Notes: a model not told the origin generated them from the sequence alone. A stretch of DNA of 64,000 bases from Sapria himalayana (GCA_029783825.1 JAREIK010002979.1:526684-590683); one strand, 5' to 3'. Positions 14,211-25,852 are shown, numbered from the stretch's first letter. Translations and numbers: made by a program.

Positions 14211-14659
14211 CTGAACAACACAGAAGAATATGTTGATGGATAGTTCATTGGAAATCTTGGGAAAATCTTAATTCAGTATTTTAAAAATAAGCTCATGATT
14301 ATCTTGTTGTATGAAATTTCTTGCAAATGGCAGTTGGTGTTGCATGCACTAGTCTATCTATTTTTCAGTGACATTGTGTTGTGTTCTTTATTGGTTTGTA
14401 AAATGTAGTATGTTATGCTCCATGTGCAGGTGTACCAATGTTCTCTATCTGCGTGAAGTACCAAAGGACAAAGAACTAGAAGATGCTGACCGTGCCTGAG
14501 AGAGCCATATGTGTGTTTTTAAGCCTTTGATTATTTCCTTTTTTTTGACTTTGATGGTATGTGTATTAGCATGAAAGTACATGTGTCTGTGTTTACACAC
14601 ACACACACACAAATGCACATACATGCACAAGTATACATACATGCAACTGATCACAAGGT

Positions 14660-14850
14660 TAAAAAAAGTGTTGTTGGAAGAGCAGCTAGATACAAAAAGG
14701 GCATTGGAAAATAAAAGGAAGAAGGAGTTGGATATGGAAAGGAAATATAGACTTGAACTAAAGGATGCAATGGTGATGGCCATGGAGGGACATCCTCGGG
14801 TGCTAGAGTAGTAAGTAGATATTGAGGAGGTGGGGGCGAGGAAGCAACGT
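14660..14850 (+). pseudogene. Coiled-coil gene fragment resembling kinesin-12 (PAKRP/POK-like)
   Basis: The open piece from about 14660 to 14811 encodes a charged helix: LLEEQLDTKRALENKRKKEL, DMERKYRLELKDAMVMAMEG, then HPRVLE. After two stop codons (TAGTAA) the frame continues with VDIEE. The pattern of Leu/Glu heptads followed by ALxMAxEGHxRxLExYxDxEE resembles the tail coiled coil of plant kinesin-12 proteins that act at the phragmoplast. That assignment is from memory of the motif and is tentative. It directly follows SmF exon 5 and a CA-repeat. Confidence 0.35.
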
Positions 14851-15225
14851 AAATTTCACAAACAGATTATACTTTATGCACTGTCATTAGATACATTGAT
14901 AAAGAATAAGATGTAATCAAGTTTTGTTAGGTTCCTATTTTAACTATGTAACAAATTATATAAAAATATTTTATTAATTGATTTTATTTTTTGTTAATTA
15001 TAAACAATGGGTTATAGTTCATGTTTTTAAAAAAATATGTAATTAAATTTTATGTGAAAAATAAAAAATGTGAAAATAATTTTGGAATGAAAATAGCTAG
15101 AGATTTTTTTTTTCACTAATTTAGCTAAAGATTTTTCCCTCGATAATTTAGCTAAGAAATTTTCTCTTGCTAATTTTAATAGGAAAAATATTTACTCTTT
15201 AATTTTTGCAACAAGCACTTTGGAT
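14851..15225 (-). repeat. CACTA-1 right subterminal region (type B), inner part
   Basis: Begins with 'acagattatactttatgca', a module shared with 42500 of CACTA-4 and (inverted) 23740 of CACTA-3. It passes through AT-rich DNA into inverted subterminal motifs such as 'gctaatttag' and 'ccctcgataa' near 15110-15190. It is interrupted by the hAT element at 15226 and resumes at 18509. Confidence 0.75.
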
Positions 15226-18200
15226 TAGAGGTGTCAAATGGGCTGATTCCTTCCATGCCTAGCTAGAAACGACACTGGAATTTCCCGTGCCCATGCCCAT
15301 GCCATGTCATGCCGAGTCCAACCGGGCCTCATGCTGTGCCTGGCCCTATACGGTACCATCGCAAAGTTGGCTCAGTACCTCGGTACGATCTGAGGTACCA
15401 ATACCGTACTACCCCATCGGGCTAAGGCTCAGCCTGACTGATCTAGAAACTGGGCGGGCCCAAATCTGAACCAACCCCAACCCCAAAGGCCTATTACGGG
15501 CTTACGGCCAACAATTCAAATATTTAAAAAAAAATTATTTGAAATTTAGCTATAGGATTCTGCCTCCAATGGCTATGGGGCAGAATCCGACGACCCATAT
15601 GATTCTGCCCCAAAAAAATTATTAAAAAATTCAAAAAAAATTCTAAATTTTTTTCTATAAAAGCCCCCCACCCCCTCTCTATTTTTTAAGTTTTTCAAAA
15701 ATATAAAATCTCACATTCACTCTCTTTCAAACTTCACTCCTAAAATTCTATCTCCCAGGATTTTGGCTCGGCTTTTTAGGTCTCACAAATTAGGCTCGTC
15801 TTTAGTTGGTATTTGCATTGGTCTTTAGAAGTTAGATTTTTAGTGCACGTGCTTTTCCTTTACACTACTTTATGGGTATTTCTATTTTTTCTCTCTCTAT
15901 ACTATTTAAGCTATCCTCTTGTCTAACAAAACCAAAAAAAATGACAAATACAAATACTAATAAAATTAATTTAAATTTAGAAAATGAAAATCTTACACAA
16001 AAGTCCGATGCTGCTGAAACTTTGGTTTCTCAGGTCGTCTCAGCCCAAATATCTAAAAAACAAAAAACAAGGAGGAATTCTATATTTTGGACTCAATTTA
16101 ATATAATAAAATAAGAAAATATTAGGGGTGAGGAAGAATAAATGGCACTGTACTAATATTGTAAAAAAATTAACTTGTAAGAGTGCGTTTGGAACTGGAC
16201 ATCTTAAAAATCATGCCGAATTATGCACCAAAACACATGGTACATTAGATCTTAGGCAAACCCAACTTAGCTCTACATTTTTTGAGACTGTATCTAGTTC
16301 ATTCTCAAAGTTTACCCCCTTCATATGCCATAGCGAGTTATTAAAGAATTTATGGTATATAGTAGAGTGATGTCCGTGATGTCTGATATCTGGACTAGTA
16401 ACGATGATGCATCTTATGCATGTCTCACTGCCCACTATGTAGATTCTAAATGGCCTGTGAATAAAAAAATTTAGGATTCTCCGAGATTCTTCATCCTCAT
16501 GATGGGTCTGCCATTTTTGTGTGTATGATAAAAATCTTAAGAAAATATAAAATTTAAAATAAAATTTTTAGTATCACAATCGAAAATGCATCTAATAATG
16601 GAGTAGTAATTAACATGTTTGTTAGGAATATTAAATACGCACCATTAAAAGATATTTTCTACGTCTGATGCATGTGTCTCGTGGTTAACATGATTCTACA
16701 TGTGGGGATGAAGGTGTGTTTCCGCACTTTGGAAAACATATGTAACTCACTAAAATATATTTGCATGCCTCGCAAATAATTGGAGCTCGGTAGTCTCTGT
16801 TTGTCTGTGAATCTTAAGAAGAATAAATTCCAATCGGATGTGAGATATTGTTTGAATTACACGTACCTAATGTTGGTGTCATGTGTTGGATACAAATACG
16901 TGATATCATACTACGTCAATAGTAAGAGTGATGAACTTTTTATTGACGACACTAACTGGGCTTTAAAATTTTAATTTATGAAATTCCTAAAGATTTTTTA
17001 TGACATGAATATGTGTTCATTGGTTTATACTCCCATGACTTACAGTGCACTCAGGTGGATATGCACTATTAGTAGCATGTTTAGGAAGTATCAAGCTGAT
17101 CCAAAACTTAGCCATATGGTTACAGAGATGGAAACCAAGTATTTAAAGTACTTGTAAACCATTCCATCTCTTTATTATCTCACTACATGCATGGACCTTA
17201 GGGTTAAGGTGGAAGAGGTAGATAATATTTTGACTTACATTTCCTCGTGCATGAACCTAGAAGACTTGCCTAAAAGGTTCATCCACGAGAAGTTGACTAA
17301 CCTTTTCACATAATATGATACTACATATGGTGATAGTAGTAGTAAGGCTATGAGTACGAACATTGATACCATATTCGGAGATGATGATTTTTCCATTTAG
17401 TTAGCTAGGGGGAAATGACAAGGTGGACCGTCGAATAGGAGTGAGCTATCTCGGTACTTAGATATCAATTACTGCTCAATCCTATCATATTCTGATACTA
17501 AGAATCCTGATATATTATAGTGGTGGAAATCATATGAGTCTACCTTTCCCGTGCTATCTAAGATAGCACAGGATCTATTGACTCCTCCAGTGTCGAGCAT
17601 AGCATAGAGCCTAGTTTTTCTATTATAGTGAATGTGATTTTGGATAAGAGATATAGATTATGTCAAGATATTGTTGAGGCTTTAGTATGCATGAAGGATT
17701 GAAAGGATTCGATGTTTAGCATCGAGGATCATGCTGGGACTGGGACTACAATGAATGCGGGCGAGTTGATTGCTGATGATGATCCATGTGATAGTGATAT
17801 TGATATTGAGGTCAAGGATGATAATGATAAGAGAATGGATGATTGATGAGGTTGCTACTTGATGCTTGACGGTTGATGATTTCTAGATTGCTACATGCCG
17901 ACAGCTATACTTTTGTTATAGTTATGCTTTTCCTTATGAGTTATGCTTGATTTTGATTTTTGATTTCGATGTTTTGTACTTATTTTTAATTAAATTGTAT
18001 TTAGTTTAGTTTGGCCATTTGGCACATGGCTTTGAGTGTGACATTGTTATTTTTGTTAAATAAATTTTGTGTTTATTTTATTTTTTTTTTAATAATTTCA
18101 TTAAAAATTATAAAATATAATTCTAATAAATTATAATCTAATTAAAACATAATTAATACAAACAACATGAAAAAATAAACTTTATCATTATTCAAATATT

Positions 18201-18500
18201 TACAAATTACAATTTAAATATTTTTAAATATTATATAATTTATATTTTATAATTATATAAATATTCTAAACAAAAAATAAAAAAAAAATTAACTTTTTTT
18301 AAACCACCTCATACATGCTTGACTAGGCACGACCTAAAACCAGTCATGCCAACTGAGGCATATTGAGCCTTGCTTTAATAAACCATGTAGGGTCAGGCAT
18401 GGCATAGTTACTGTAGACGTGCCTAGCCCGGCACTGTAGCATGGTTGGGCCACCAAAAACCATGCCGGGTCGGCCCAACACGACCCATTTGACACTTCTA
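15226..18500 (+). mobile_element. hAT-superfamily DNA transposon nested in the CACTA-1 right end
   Basis: The terminal inverted repeats are TAGAGGTGTCAAATGGG at 15226 and, inverted, TAGAAGTGTCAAATGGG ending at 18500. The flanking 8-mers are CTTTGGAT (15218-15225) and CTTTAGAT (18501-18508), an 8-bp target duplication with one mismatch, as hAT elements make. Subterminal DNA is GC-rich with palindromic 'gccatgcc' and 'gcccgg' motifs, in contrast to the AT-rich host. The element is about 3.3 kb and encodes one degenerate transposase. The split CACTA subterminal region reads across once the hAT is removed. Confidence 0.93.
15941..17846 (+). pseudogene. Degenerate hAT transposase (BED finger to hATC domain)
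   Basis: Starts Met-Thr-Asn-Thr-Asn at 15941. A BED-type zinc finger region follows (about 16080-16230, with LTCKSAFGTGHLKNHAELC), with the usual second Cys position altered. The middle catalytic region is recoverable only in pieces. The C-terminal hATC dimerisation domain is clear at 17430-17720: SRYLDINYCSILSYSDTKNP, then LLWWKSYESTFPVLSKIAQD and DKRYRLCQDIVEALVCMKDW. In-frame stops (for example after about 16110, at 17398 and at 17517) and frameshifts make it non-functional. It ends with an acidic tail. Confidence 0.88.
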
Positions 18501-18508
18501 CTTTAGAT

Positions 18509-18613
18509 TAGGAAAGGTTCCGTTGTTAATCCATCTTTATATCCACTTTAGCTATAGAAAAACTCCATTTAGATAGAAAATTTTAAAAGCTATTTGTGAT
18601 TTTTCTTTTAGTG
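18509..18613 (-). repeat. CACTA-1 right terminus (type B), outer part
   Basis: Read inward from 18613 it gives CACTAAAAGAAAA, then 'gatggattaacaacggaacc' and 'taatctaaagtgcttgt' (the latter completed across the hAT insertion). This follows the order seen in the 23061 end. It abuts TCTA satellite at 18614. Confidence 0.8.
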
Positions 18614-20076
18614 ATCTCTATCTATCTATCTATATATTTGTTTATATCTCTGTGTATGTATTTATCTATCTAAATATCTATATATTTTTCAATCAATCAA
18701 TCAATCTATCGATATATCCGAATCTATTAATTTATCTATAAATTTATCTATCAAACTATCTACCATTCTGTATATCAATCTTTTTATCAATCTGTCTATC
18801 TATTTGTCTATCTATCAGTCTATCAATATTTCTATCTATCAATCTATCTATGTCTCTATATATTTATCTACTTATCTGTCTAAAAAATTGTTTATCTATC
18901 TCTCTATCTATCTGCCTATCAATCTGTCAATAAATTTGTCAATTATTCTATTTATCTATTTATCTATCTGTCTATCTATCTATCTATCTGTCTATCTTTC
19001 TGATCTATCTATTTGTCTATGTATCTGTCAATCTATCTATTTATCTATTATTATGTCTCTCTATCTGTCATTCTTTATATCTATCTATCTATCTATTTAT
19101 CTATCTATCAATCTATCTATCTGCCTGTCAATCTATCTATTTGTCGATCAATCAATCAATCAATCTATCTATTTGTATATCTATCTATCGATAAATAAAT
19201 TAATCTATCTATCTATTTGTCTATCCATTTGTCTATCTATCTATATATCTATCTATCTGTCTGTCTGTATATTAATCTATTTATCTATTTGTCTCTTTGT
19301 CTATCTATCTATCAATCTATCTATTTGTCTCACTATCTCTCTATCGCTCTATCTATCTATCGACCTATCTATCTACCTACTAATCTATTTGTCTATCAAT
19401 ATGTCTATCTATCTATCTATCTTCTTTCTTTCTTTCTTTCTATTTGTCTATCTATCAATCTCAGTATCTATCTATCTATCTCTCTATTTATTTTTATATT
19501 TATATGTCTATCTATGTGTATCTATCTTTCTATTAATATATCTATTTATCAACTATCTATCTGCCTAACAATGTCTATCAATCTATCTATCAATATGTCT
19601 ATATATCAATCTATCTAACTATCAATCATTTTTTCTATCTATTTCCTTATCTATATATATATATATATATATATGTATTTGTCTATCTATCTATATAGCT
19701 ATATGTCTATCAATCTATCTATATATTTGTCTATATATTTTTTTATATAATCTATCTATCTAAATAACTAATTATCTATCTGTCTATCTATCTATCTATC
19801 TATCTATATCTATCTGGCAATCTATCGGTCTATCTATATGTTGATCTAACTAGCTATCTTTCTATGTTTAAATTTGTCTATCTATAAATCTATATATCTA
19901 TATATCTATATATCTATGTATCTATCTATATATCTATTTCTCTATCTAATATATATTTATATGTCAATTTATATGTTTTTTTATCCATCTATCTACCTAC
20001 CTACCTACTTACCTATCTATCTATCTATTTATCTATCTATCTGTCTGTCTATCTATCCATATATCTATCTATCTAT

Positions 20077-20118
<42 letters not shown>

Positions 20119-20770
20119 GACTATCTATCAACCTATCTATCTATCTATCAATCTCTCTATCAATCTTTATATCAATTTTCCTATCATTGTGTCTATCTAT
20201 CTATCATACAATCTATGTATCTTTCTATGTATATGTATACCTATCTCTATATGAATATGCCTATCTTTTTATTTATCTTTCTAACTTTCAATCTGTCTAT
20301 CAATCTATCACTCGGTGTATCAATCTGTCTATAAATCAATCTATCTATTTGTCTTTCTGTCTCTCTGTCTATCTATCTATCTATCTACCTCTCTATCTAT
20401 CTATATATCTATTTGTCTATTTATCTGTCTATTTATATGATTACCTATCTGTCTATCTATATGTGTATCTATTTGTCTATCCATCTCTCTATCTAACTAT
20501 ATACCTAACTATCTCTCAATATGTCTATCTATCTATTTATCATTTTGTCTATTAATATTATTATCAATCTACCTATCAATCTATCTATTTATCAATCTAT
20601 CCATCTATTTATCTATATGTATATCTATTTGTATCTATCTATCTATCATATATTTTCTATCTATATGTCTATCTATTTGTCTATCTATATATCTATATAT
20701 CTATCTATCTATCTGTCTGTCTGTCTATCTATCTATGTAAATATCTTTTGATCTATCAATCTATCTATAT
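18614..20770. repeat. TCTA/TGTC tetranucleotide satellite, block 2
   Basis: Same repeat, same orientation and same variants as block 1, from which the CACTA-1 insertion separates it. It contains (TA)n runs at about 19653-19674 and 20073-20114. No gene: the open frames are products of the repeat. It ends at about 20770, where truncated CACTA sequence begins. Confidence 0.97.
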
Positions 20771-21517
20771 AAGATTTTCCCATCGCTAAAATAGAATATT
20801 GACAAATTATTGATGAAAATTATCCCAATCTAAAGTGCTCTTCATAAAATATTAACGCGAAAAATCCCTAGCAAATTTTTTAATGACGGAAATTCTGTAG
20901 CTAATTATAATTTTTCCCATGCTATTTTTGATTGTAATTAAGAATAGTAATTAATAATTTTCAATTGAAAATGTATAGAAAATTCTCTAGCTAAATTTGC
21001 TATGGAAAATTCCCTTCCAATTTTAATTCCAAAGCTATTTTCACAATTTTATTTTTTTACAAAATAATATAGGTATATAATTATTTTAAACTAAATCATC
21101 ATCCTCATCATATGATGCATTTGTGATAGGATCTCATGTGTGGATACTCTACTGGAATTCTGTGTGCTATCTATCTTATCAAGGCTGCTAACTTTGACTC
21201 CATATATGTCATCTCCTATTGTATTGCATTCTTCATTTTTTTTATCTTATCATTCACTTCTTTCAATTTCAACATATACATCAATTCAAACTTAAATGAT
21301 ATGAAGGTTGGAAACTTATTAATTTAGCAAAATTATATATATGACCATCACTTATATAGCATTTACCAATATGCATGAAGAATCCTGATTCAAAGAATTA
21401 TGTAGTTTTGCAGCACATATATAGCATTTACCATTCATTGTGCAATATTTTATCCATAATACAAATATTGAATTTCCAACAGACTATTTTAGAACATTGA
21501 AGAAATAAAATAATTAC

Positions 21518-21666
21518 CCAATAGCTATTGGAATCATCACCAAGAAAGAATCTAGTAACAGATTGATGACCACCATCGGAGCCATATGACACATCGTGAG
21601 AATAAAGCATGTATTTGGTCTTCTCGTACATCAGCTCTAGCTCTAGAACTAACCCATACATAATCT
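21518..21666 (-). pseudogene. SDF2: SDF2-like (stromal cell-derived factor 2) MIR-domain exon fragment
   Basis: The reverse strand from a CAG acceptor encodes MYGLVLELELMYEKTKYMLY then SHDVSYGSDGGHQSVTRFFL and GDDSNSYW, ending at a GTAATT donor. SDF2 is a secreted-pathway MIR-domain protein that helps fold receptors in the ER. The EKTK-x-x-L-x-SHDV-x-YG-x-GGHQSVT pattern is characteristic of its first MIR repeat. Only this exon is recognised. The usual signal-peptide exon and the second and third MIR repeats are not seen. It lies within 0.5 kb of a topoisomerase II exon on the opposite strand, which indicates gene capture rather than a resident locus. Confidence 0.8.
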
Positions 21667-21784
21667 GGATGAAGAAATCAACATTACTGAGATAAAAATC
21701 TTTTAGTTTATTGAACTTGCACGATACTAGAATCAAACATCATATTTGATACACATGATGCATTTTAGGTTTGAACAATTAGGA

Positions 21785-22015
21785 TCAGAAAATACATAAA
21801 AAATTCGATTTATATAAAATATAGAGCTCATGAAATATTTTGGCTTCAGTCCGGCATGGTTTCCCATTACTGATTCCATCAATTAGGTATATCTTTATGA
21901 ATTCGGATGCATGGCAAGTGGATTCTATGTGTCTAGCCTCAATTCCTTCCGAAGAAGTGATTGATGTTGATGCGAAGGATGGCCAATCCATGCCTACGTT
22001 AGATGCAAAAAAATT
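21785..22015. other. Open stretch of unclear identity between the SDF2 and topoisomerase II pieces
   Basis: Both strands are open here (minus 21785-22129, plus 21840-22097). The minus reading includes YLIDGISNGKPCRTEAKIFH, which looks protein-like, but I cannot assign it. It could be another captured exon or chance. Confidence 0.3.
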
Positions 22016-22270
22016 AAAAACATCAAGAAGATTCTTGGGCTGCAACAGCATAAGCAGTATGATAGTGTCAAAGCAAAAGGATATGGACATCTCATGATAA
22101 TGGCATATAAAGATCATGATGGCTCGCACATTAAAGGTTTAGTGATCAATTTCATTCACTATTACTGGCCATCTTTGCTTAGGTTTCCATCATTCATAGT
22201 TAATTTTATCATCCTAATCATGAAGGCAACGCATATAAGTGGAAGAGTTGTACCCTTCTACACCAGTTGA
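22016..22270 (+). pseudogene. TOP2: DNA topoisomerase II exon fragment (TOPRIM end)
   Basis: The plus strand reads NIKKILGLQQHKQYDSVKAK, then GYGHLMIMAYKDHDGSHIKG, LVINFIHYYWPSLLRFPSF and IVNFIILIMKATH, ending at a stop after VVPFYTS. This covers the TOPRIM metal-binding DxDxDG-SHIKGL region and the start of the following domain of type IIA topoisomerases, which pass DNA duplexes through double-strand breaks. The first acidic position is changed (AYKDHDG where TDQDHDG is usual), so the catalytic metal site is damaged. A TGA interrupts the frame at about 22268. Only one or two exons are present, so it is a captured fragment. Confidence 0.88.
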
Positions 22271-23060
22271 GTTTATCACATAATACTTTAACCAACTGAG
22301 GAGGATGTTCATCCTGCACAACTTAATGAAAAAGTGAACTATGATAACTGCTAAAAAATGTCATCATATCTGCTACAAATATAGTAATAGCAATAGCTTC
22401 AAATATTACAACCTAAAAATGGAAAAAAACTATGGATGCCTTCTCTCATTAACACAAACTATGATGCATAGGTGCTGGTAGAATTATAGTGATCAAATAG
22501 GGTAGCGGCACTGACTGACTAAGAAGGGAGTCAGTAGCAGAAATGTGGTAATGGTGACACTAATAGTGGTGCCTCAAAAAATAACAACTAACACTAGGGT
22601 CTTAGCTGTTATTTTCTGCCGACTCTATGATTGGCCAAAACAACATATTCAAACCTTTCAATTATGCAAACGATTAGTCTGCCTAATAAGGACTCATAAT
22701 TTAACTAAGAAAACTAAAAAGAAGGAGCATTCTTCATGCATATTGTTTCCTAGTCATATTCATGATCACCAAACCAACATAACCCCACCAGATATGAAAT
22801 GCAAACCCCAACTTAACAAATCTGAAACAAATTACAACGTGATTTATGCTACAAACCGGATACGCATAAAGAAGAAACAAAAAAAATACCTCTTGTTCTA
22901 CTCAATGGTTTGCACTGCATTAACTAGTTAATCTTATCGTCTATGATTCCTTTTTCACTTGAACAGAAATAATCAGAGCTCATCTTCTTCCATGCCTTAT
23001 TTTTGACTCTGATATAATGTTGTGTTTAAAATATTTATATAAATGGTACATATATATATA
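22271..23060. other. Non-repetitive DNA with no recognised gene
   Basis: Mixed-composition DNA between the topoisomerase fragment and the CACTA terminus at 23061. The open frame at 22545-22931 is low-complexity at its C-terminal half and matches nothing I know. 22270-22320 continues the topoisomerase-like reading weakly after its stop. The last 60 bp before 23061 are TA-rich, a common CACTA target. Confidence 0.45.
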
Positions 23061-23949
23061 CACTACAAGAAAATCCCTTATAATTGGGATAATTCACTAG
23101 CTAAATAAGCATCTTCCATCACCAAACCGAACATAGCTATGGATTAACGATAGAACTGTTCCTAATTTAAAGTGGCCGTCACTAAAATTTAGAGAGGAAA
23201 GTGTCCCTAGCTAATAATTTAGTGATTGAAAAATCCCTAGCTAAAAAAATAATTTCTCTAGCTAAATTAGCAAACTAATTGAGAGTTTCCATCGCTAAAT
23301 AGATATAATGATGGAAGCTTTCCTTAAATAAAGTGCTTGTAGCAAAATATTAGCAATGGAAAAAGTCCCTAGCAAAATAAATTTAGTGGCAGTAAAAAAC
23401 CTTTGCTAAAATAAAGTTATCCCTAACTAAATTAGCTAGGAAAAATTCCCAAGCTAATTTAGCAAGGGATTTTCCGTTGCTAATTAAGTAAGAGAATTGT
23501 CCCTAGCTATTTTAATTTTAAAACTATTTTTATAATTTGATTTATTTTAAAATTTTTTAATTAAATAATTTAATATTTTTATATAAAATTGAATAAAAAT
23601 AGAAACTATAAATGATAATTTATAAATTAAAAAAAATCATTAAATAACTTATTCTAATATAATATTTTACATTATTTAAACAAAAAAATAACAAAATATT
23701 ATTACACATTATTCATCAATGTATCTGCCGATAGTGCATAAAGTATAATCTATCCATGCATTGATGATGCTTTATCTCCCTATGTTCCTTCCATCACCAA
23801 CTTTCTGCTGTGAAAAAGCTGTCCGAGTCACGATGCATCATGTCTAATAAAAAATCTCTTCACTTATACAAGATTCGTATGTGGAACAATGTACTATATT
23901 TGAAAGAAATTTAAACCACTCAATCAAAGCAAAATAAATAAAAAAAAAC

Positions 23950-24290
23950 TATGTTTTGATAAATATATAATACTACAGTATATATGTACATATATACTAG
24001 CATTTCACTGGTACATATATTATTGCAGTATAGGTACATATTAACTATAGTATTATGTGTACATATATACTGAGTACATATATACTGAGTACATATATAC
24101 TTAGTATATATGTACATAAAATACTATAGTATTATACGTACGTATATATTGCATTTGTTGCTATTGCTGCTATTGCCGCTGCCGCTACCATTGCCACTGC
24201 CACTATTGCTACTGCCACTATCGCCATTGCCACTGATACCGCCACTACTGCTACTACATTGCCATTGCTGATAATAAAAGTAGGGAGGGT
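23950..24290 (-). repeat. Palindromic TATATGTACATATA cluster plus GCN-type trinucleotide repeat
   Basis: 23977-23998 is a perfect 22-bp palindrome (AGTATATATGTACATATATACT). Several partial copies follow to 24150. 24160-24275 is a degenerate trinucleotide tract built from ttgcc/gctgc/cactac units, the reverse complement of the type at 41723-42080. No coding role is supported. Confidence 0.75.
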
Positions 24291-24299
24291 GATGATGCT

Positions 24300-24839
24300 C
24301 AACTGATCAACTTGAGATTGAGCGAGTTTTAGATGAGGCGGTGAGCTGCTTCTCCTAAAATAGCACCCGATATTCCTCCTAAACTATAATTGCATAACAT
24401 TATATGAGTATCATCATCATCAACATTATAAGACTTAGTATAATTAGAACCAATTATTGCAAAACCTAGAGCAAAAAACTTATTTACTCATACTTTCACT
24501 TTGTACCATGTGATAATTGCATATTAATACAATTACTAAGATTTTTAAGACCAACTTCTAGCTTCCTGGTTAGCCAGGACCAGAAATATCTTCATCTCAC
24601 ATCTTTAGGAAACATATAATATTCATGGCTTTTATTACCTACATCAGTGAGCAAAGCACGATGATGACTAGACCAGCTTGAGCAATTATATATTTAAAAG
24701 TGTGTCTGTGTGTAAATGGGTGTGTGCGTATGACAATATATACATGTCTACAAATAAATATATGCACCAACTTATGTATATACTCGGTATATATGTACGT
24801 ATATACTACAGTATAAAAGTACATCTATATGTAGTTCAC
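24300..24839. other. CACTA-3 interior, no gene seen
   Basis: Moderately complex DNA. A short stretch at 24295-24360 reads as a possible exon (plus LEIERVLDEAVSCFS) but is too short to assign. A weak palindrome cluster recurs at 24770-24830. Confidence 0.4.
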
Positions 24840-25640
24840 ATAACTATATATAAATATTTAGGTTCGTAAAGTATTTATATTTACGTATATATAAATATTT
24901 GTGGATATGTTGTACTTTATATATCTATCAAACATCTATTTGTACTCTAAGTGGTTGTAAGTTGTGTTGCACATGAAATACTTTACATGTCTAGTATAAC
25001 TAATTGCAAAACTTAGTGTGTATAACTATATATAAATATTTTATTACTATGTAACAGTCTATATAATTAAATATAACTTTATTTGTAACTATGTATACAT
25101 ATATATATATATATATGCATATATAAAAATCTATATATTTGTTTATAACTTTGTATATATTTATGTATAACTACTTATAACTACTTGTATGATTATATCT
25201 ATATATCAATTATATGTTTAACTATATATAACTTTATTTTTAACTAAAGATACTATATGTATAAGAACATATAACTATAAATAATTATCCTTGACTATAT
25301 GTATATCTATAAAAACATTATACATCACTAAATTTAAATATATAATTAACAACATGTATTTAATAAATATAATTATATATTAGTATATAAAAATGTATTT
25401 TATTATATCTATACCTATACATAATTATATGTATAAATATATAAAATTATATGAAAAAATATATATACCTACATGTATAAATAAAAGTATAACTATATGT
25501 GTAACTATATGTATAACCACATGTAACTATATTTATAATTACATGTATAACACCATATAACATTATGTTTAACAATATGTGTATAACTATTTATATATAT
25601 TTGTATAACTATATAAAACTCTATATTATTTAATATAACG
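24840..25640 (+). repeat. AT-rich 'ataactatatgtataac' repeat family, copy 1
   Basis: Tandem-like, very AT-rich sequence built of 'taactatatgtataa' variants. It is homologous in the same orientation to 33590-34560 and in reverse to 42940-43224 plus 44163-44690. The tandem array at 46640-50170 also derives part of its unit from this family. The stretch 25252-25276 matches the site into which the ARF retrocopy at 43243 was inserted. Confidence 0.8.
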
Positions 25641-25804
25641 AAATGAGGCATGATTTCTTATCCTGACCATTTTTTAGTTGCTTGTTGAGGTTTAACTTGC
25701 AACCTCCAAGCAGGCTCAAATTTATCTCAAGAATGAGTGTATCGAGCTTTTGGTTTTTGATGTGTAAATATATACATATATATATACATACATTTAATTG
25801 ATGT

Positions 25805-25852
<48 letters not shown>

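Larger units (their letters stand above)
11942..14499 (+). pseudogene. SmF: Captured SmF (small nuclear ribonucleoprotein F) pseudogene, exons 2-5
   Basis: SmF is a core Sm-ring protein of spliceosomal snRNPs. Exon 2 (11942-12029, after a TTGCAG acceptor) encodes [16 protein letters not shown] then [12 protein letters not shown]. Exon 3 (12100 to about 12138) gives [12 protein letters not shown]. Exon 4 (14211 to about 14275) gives LNNTEEYVDG-stop-FIGNLGKILI. Exon 5 (14430-14499, after GTGCAG) gives CTNVLYLREVPKDKELEDAD, then RA and TGA, the normal SmF C terminus. Together these cover the Sm1 and Sm2 motifs. The start exon is not seen. Defects are a TAG in exon 4 where Gln is expected, a lost donor after exon 2 (ATGAGA where copy 2 has GTGAGC) and a damaged donor after exon 3. 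The introns show capture at the DNA level, not retrocopying. Confidence 0.9.
6660..18613 (+). mobile_element. CACTA-1: non-autonomous CACTA (En/Spm) element carrying host gene pieces
   Basis: The left terminus reads CACTACAATAAAA at 6660. The right terminus at 18601-18613 is the inverted CACTAAAAGAAAA. Both ends abut TCTA satellite, so the element interrupts one array. The flanking 3-mers are ATG and ATC, an imperfect 3-bp target duplication. The subterminal regions are rich in 'ttagcgacgg' and 'ccctagctaa' motifs. The left end resembles the end at 28732 (type A); the right end, read inward, resembles those at 23061 and 63708 (type B). I see no tnp2 transposase, so it would have needed a partner element. 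It holds a tnpA-like pseudogene, an SmF pseudogene, a possible kinesin fragment and a nested hAT. Confidence 0.85.
20771..23060. mobile_element. CACTA-2: truncated CACTA fragment with captured exons
   Basis: 20771-21060 carries type-B subterminal motifs ('tcccatcgctaaaatag', 'atctaaagtgctcttc', 'aaatccctagc') but lacks the CACTACAAG terminus, which was lost at the junction with satellite. Behind it lie host gene pieces in both orientations: SDF2 on minus and topoisomerase II on plus. The right limit is set by the next full CACTA terminus at 23061. Whether 20771-23060 is one element or the outer part of the element holding 23061 onward cannot be settled from the sequence. Confidence 0.6.
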
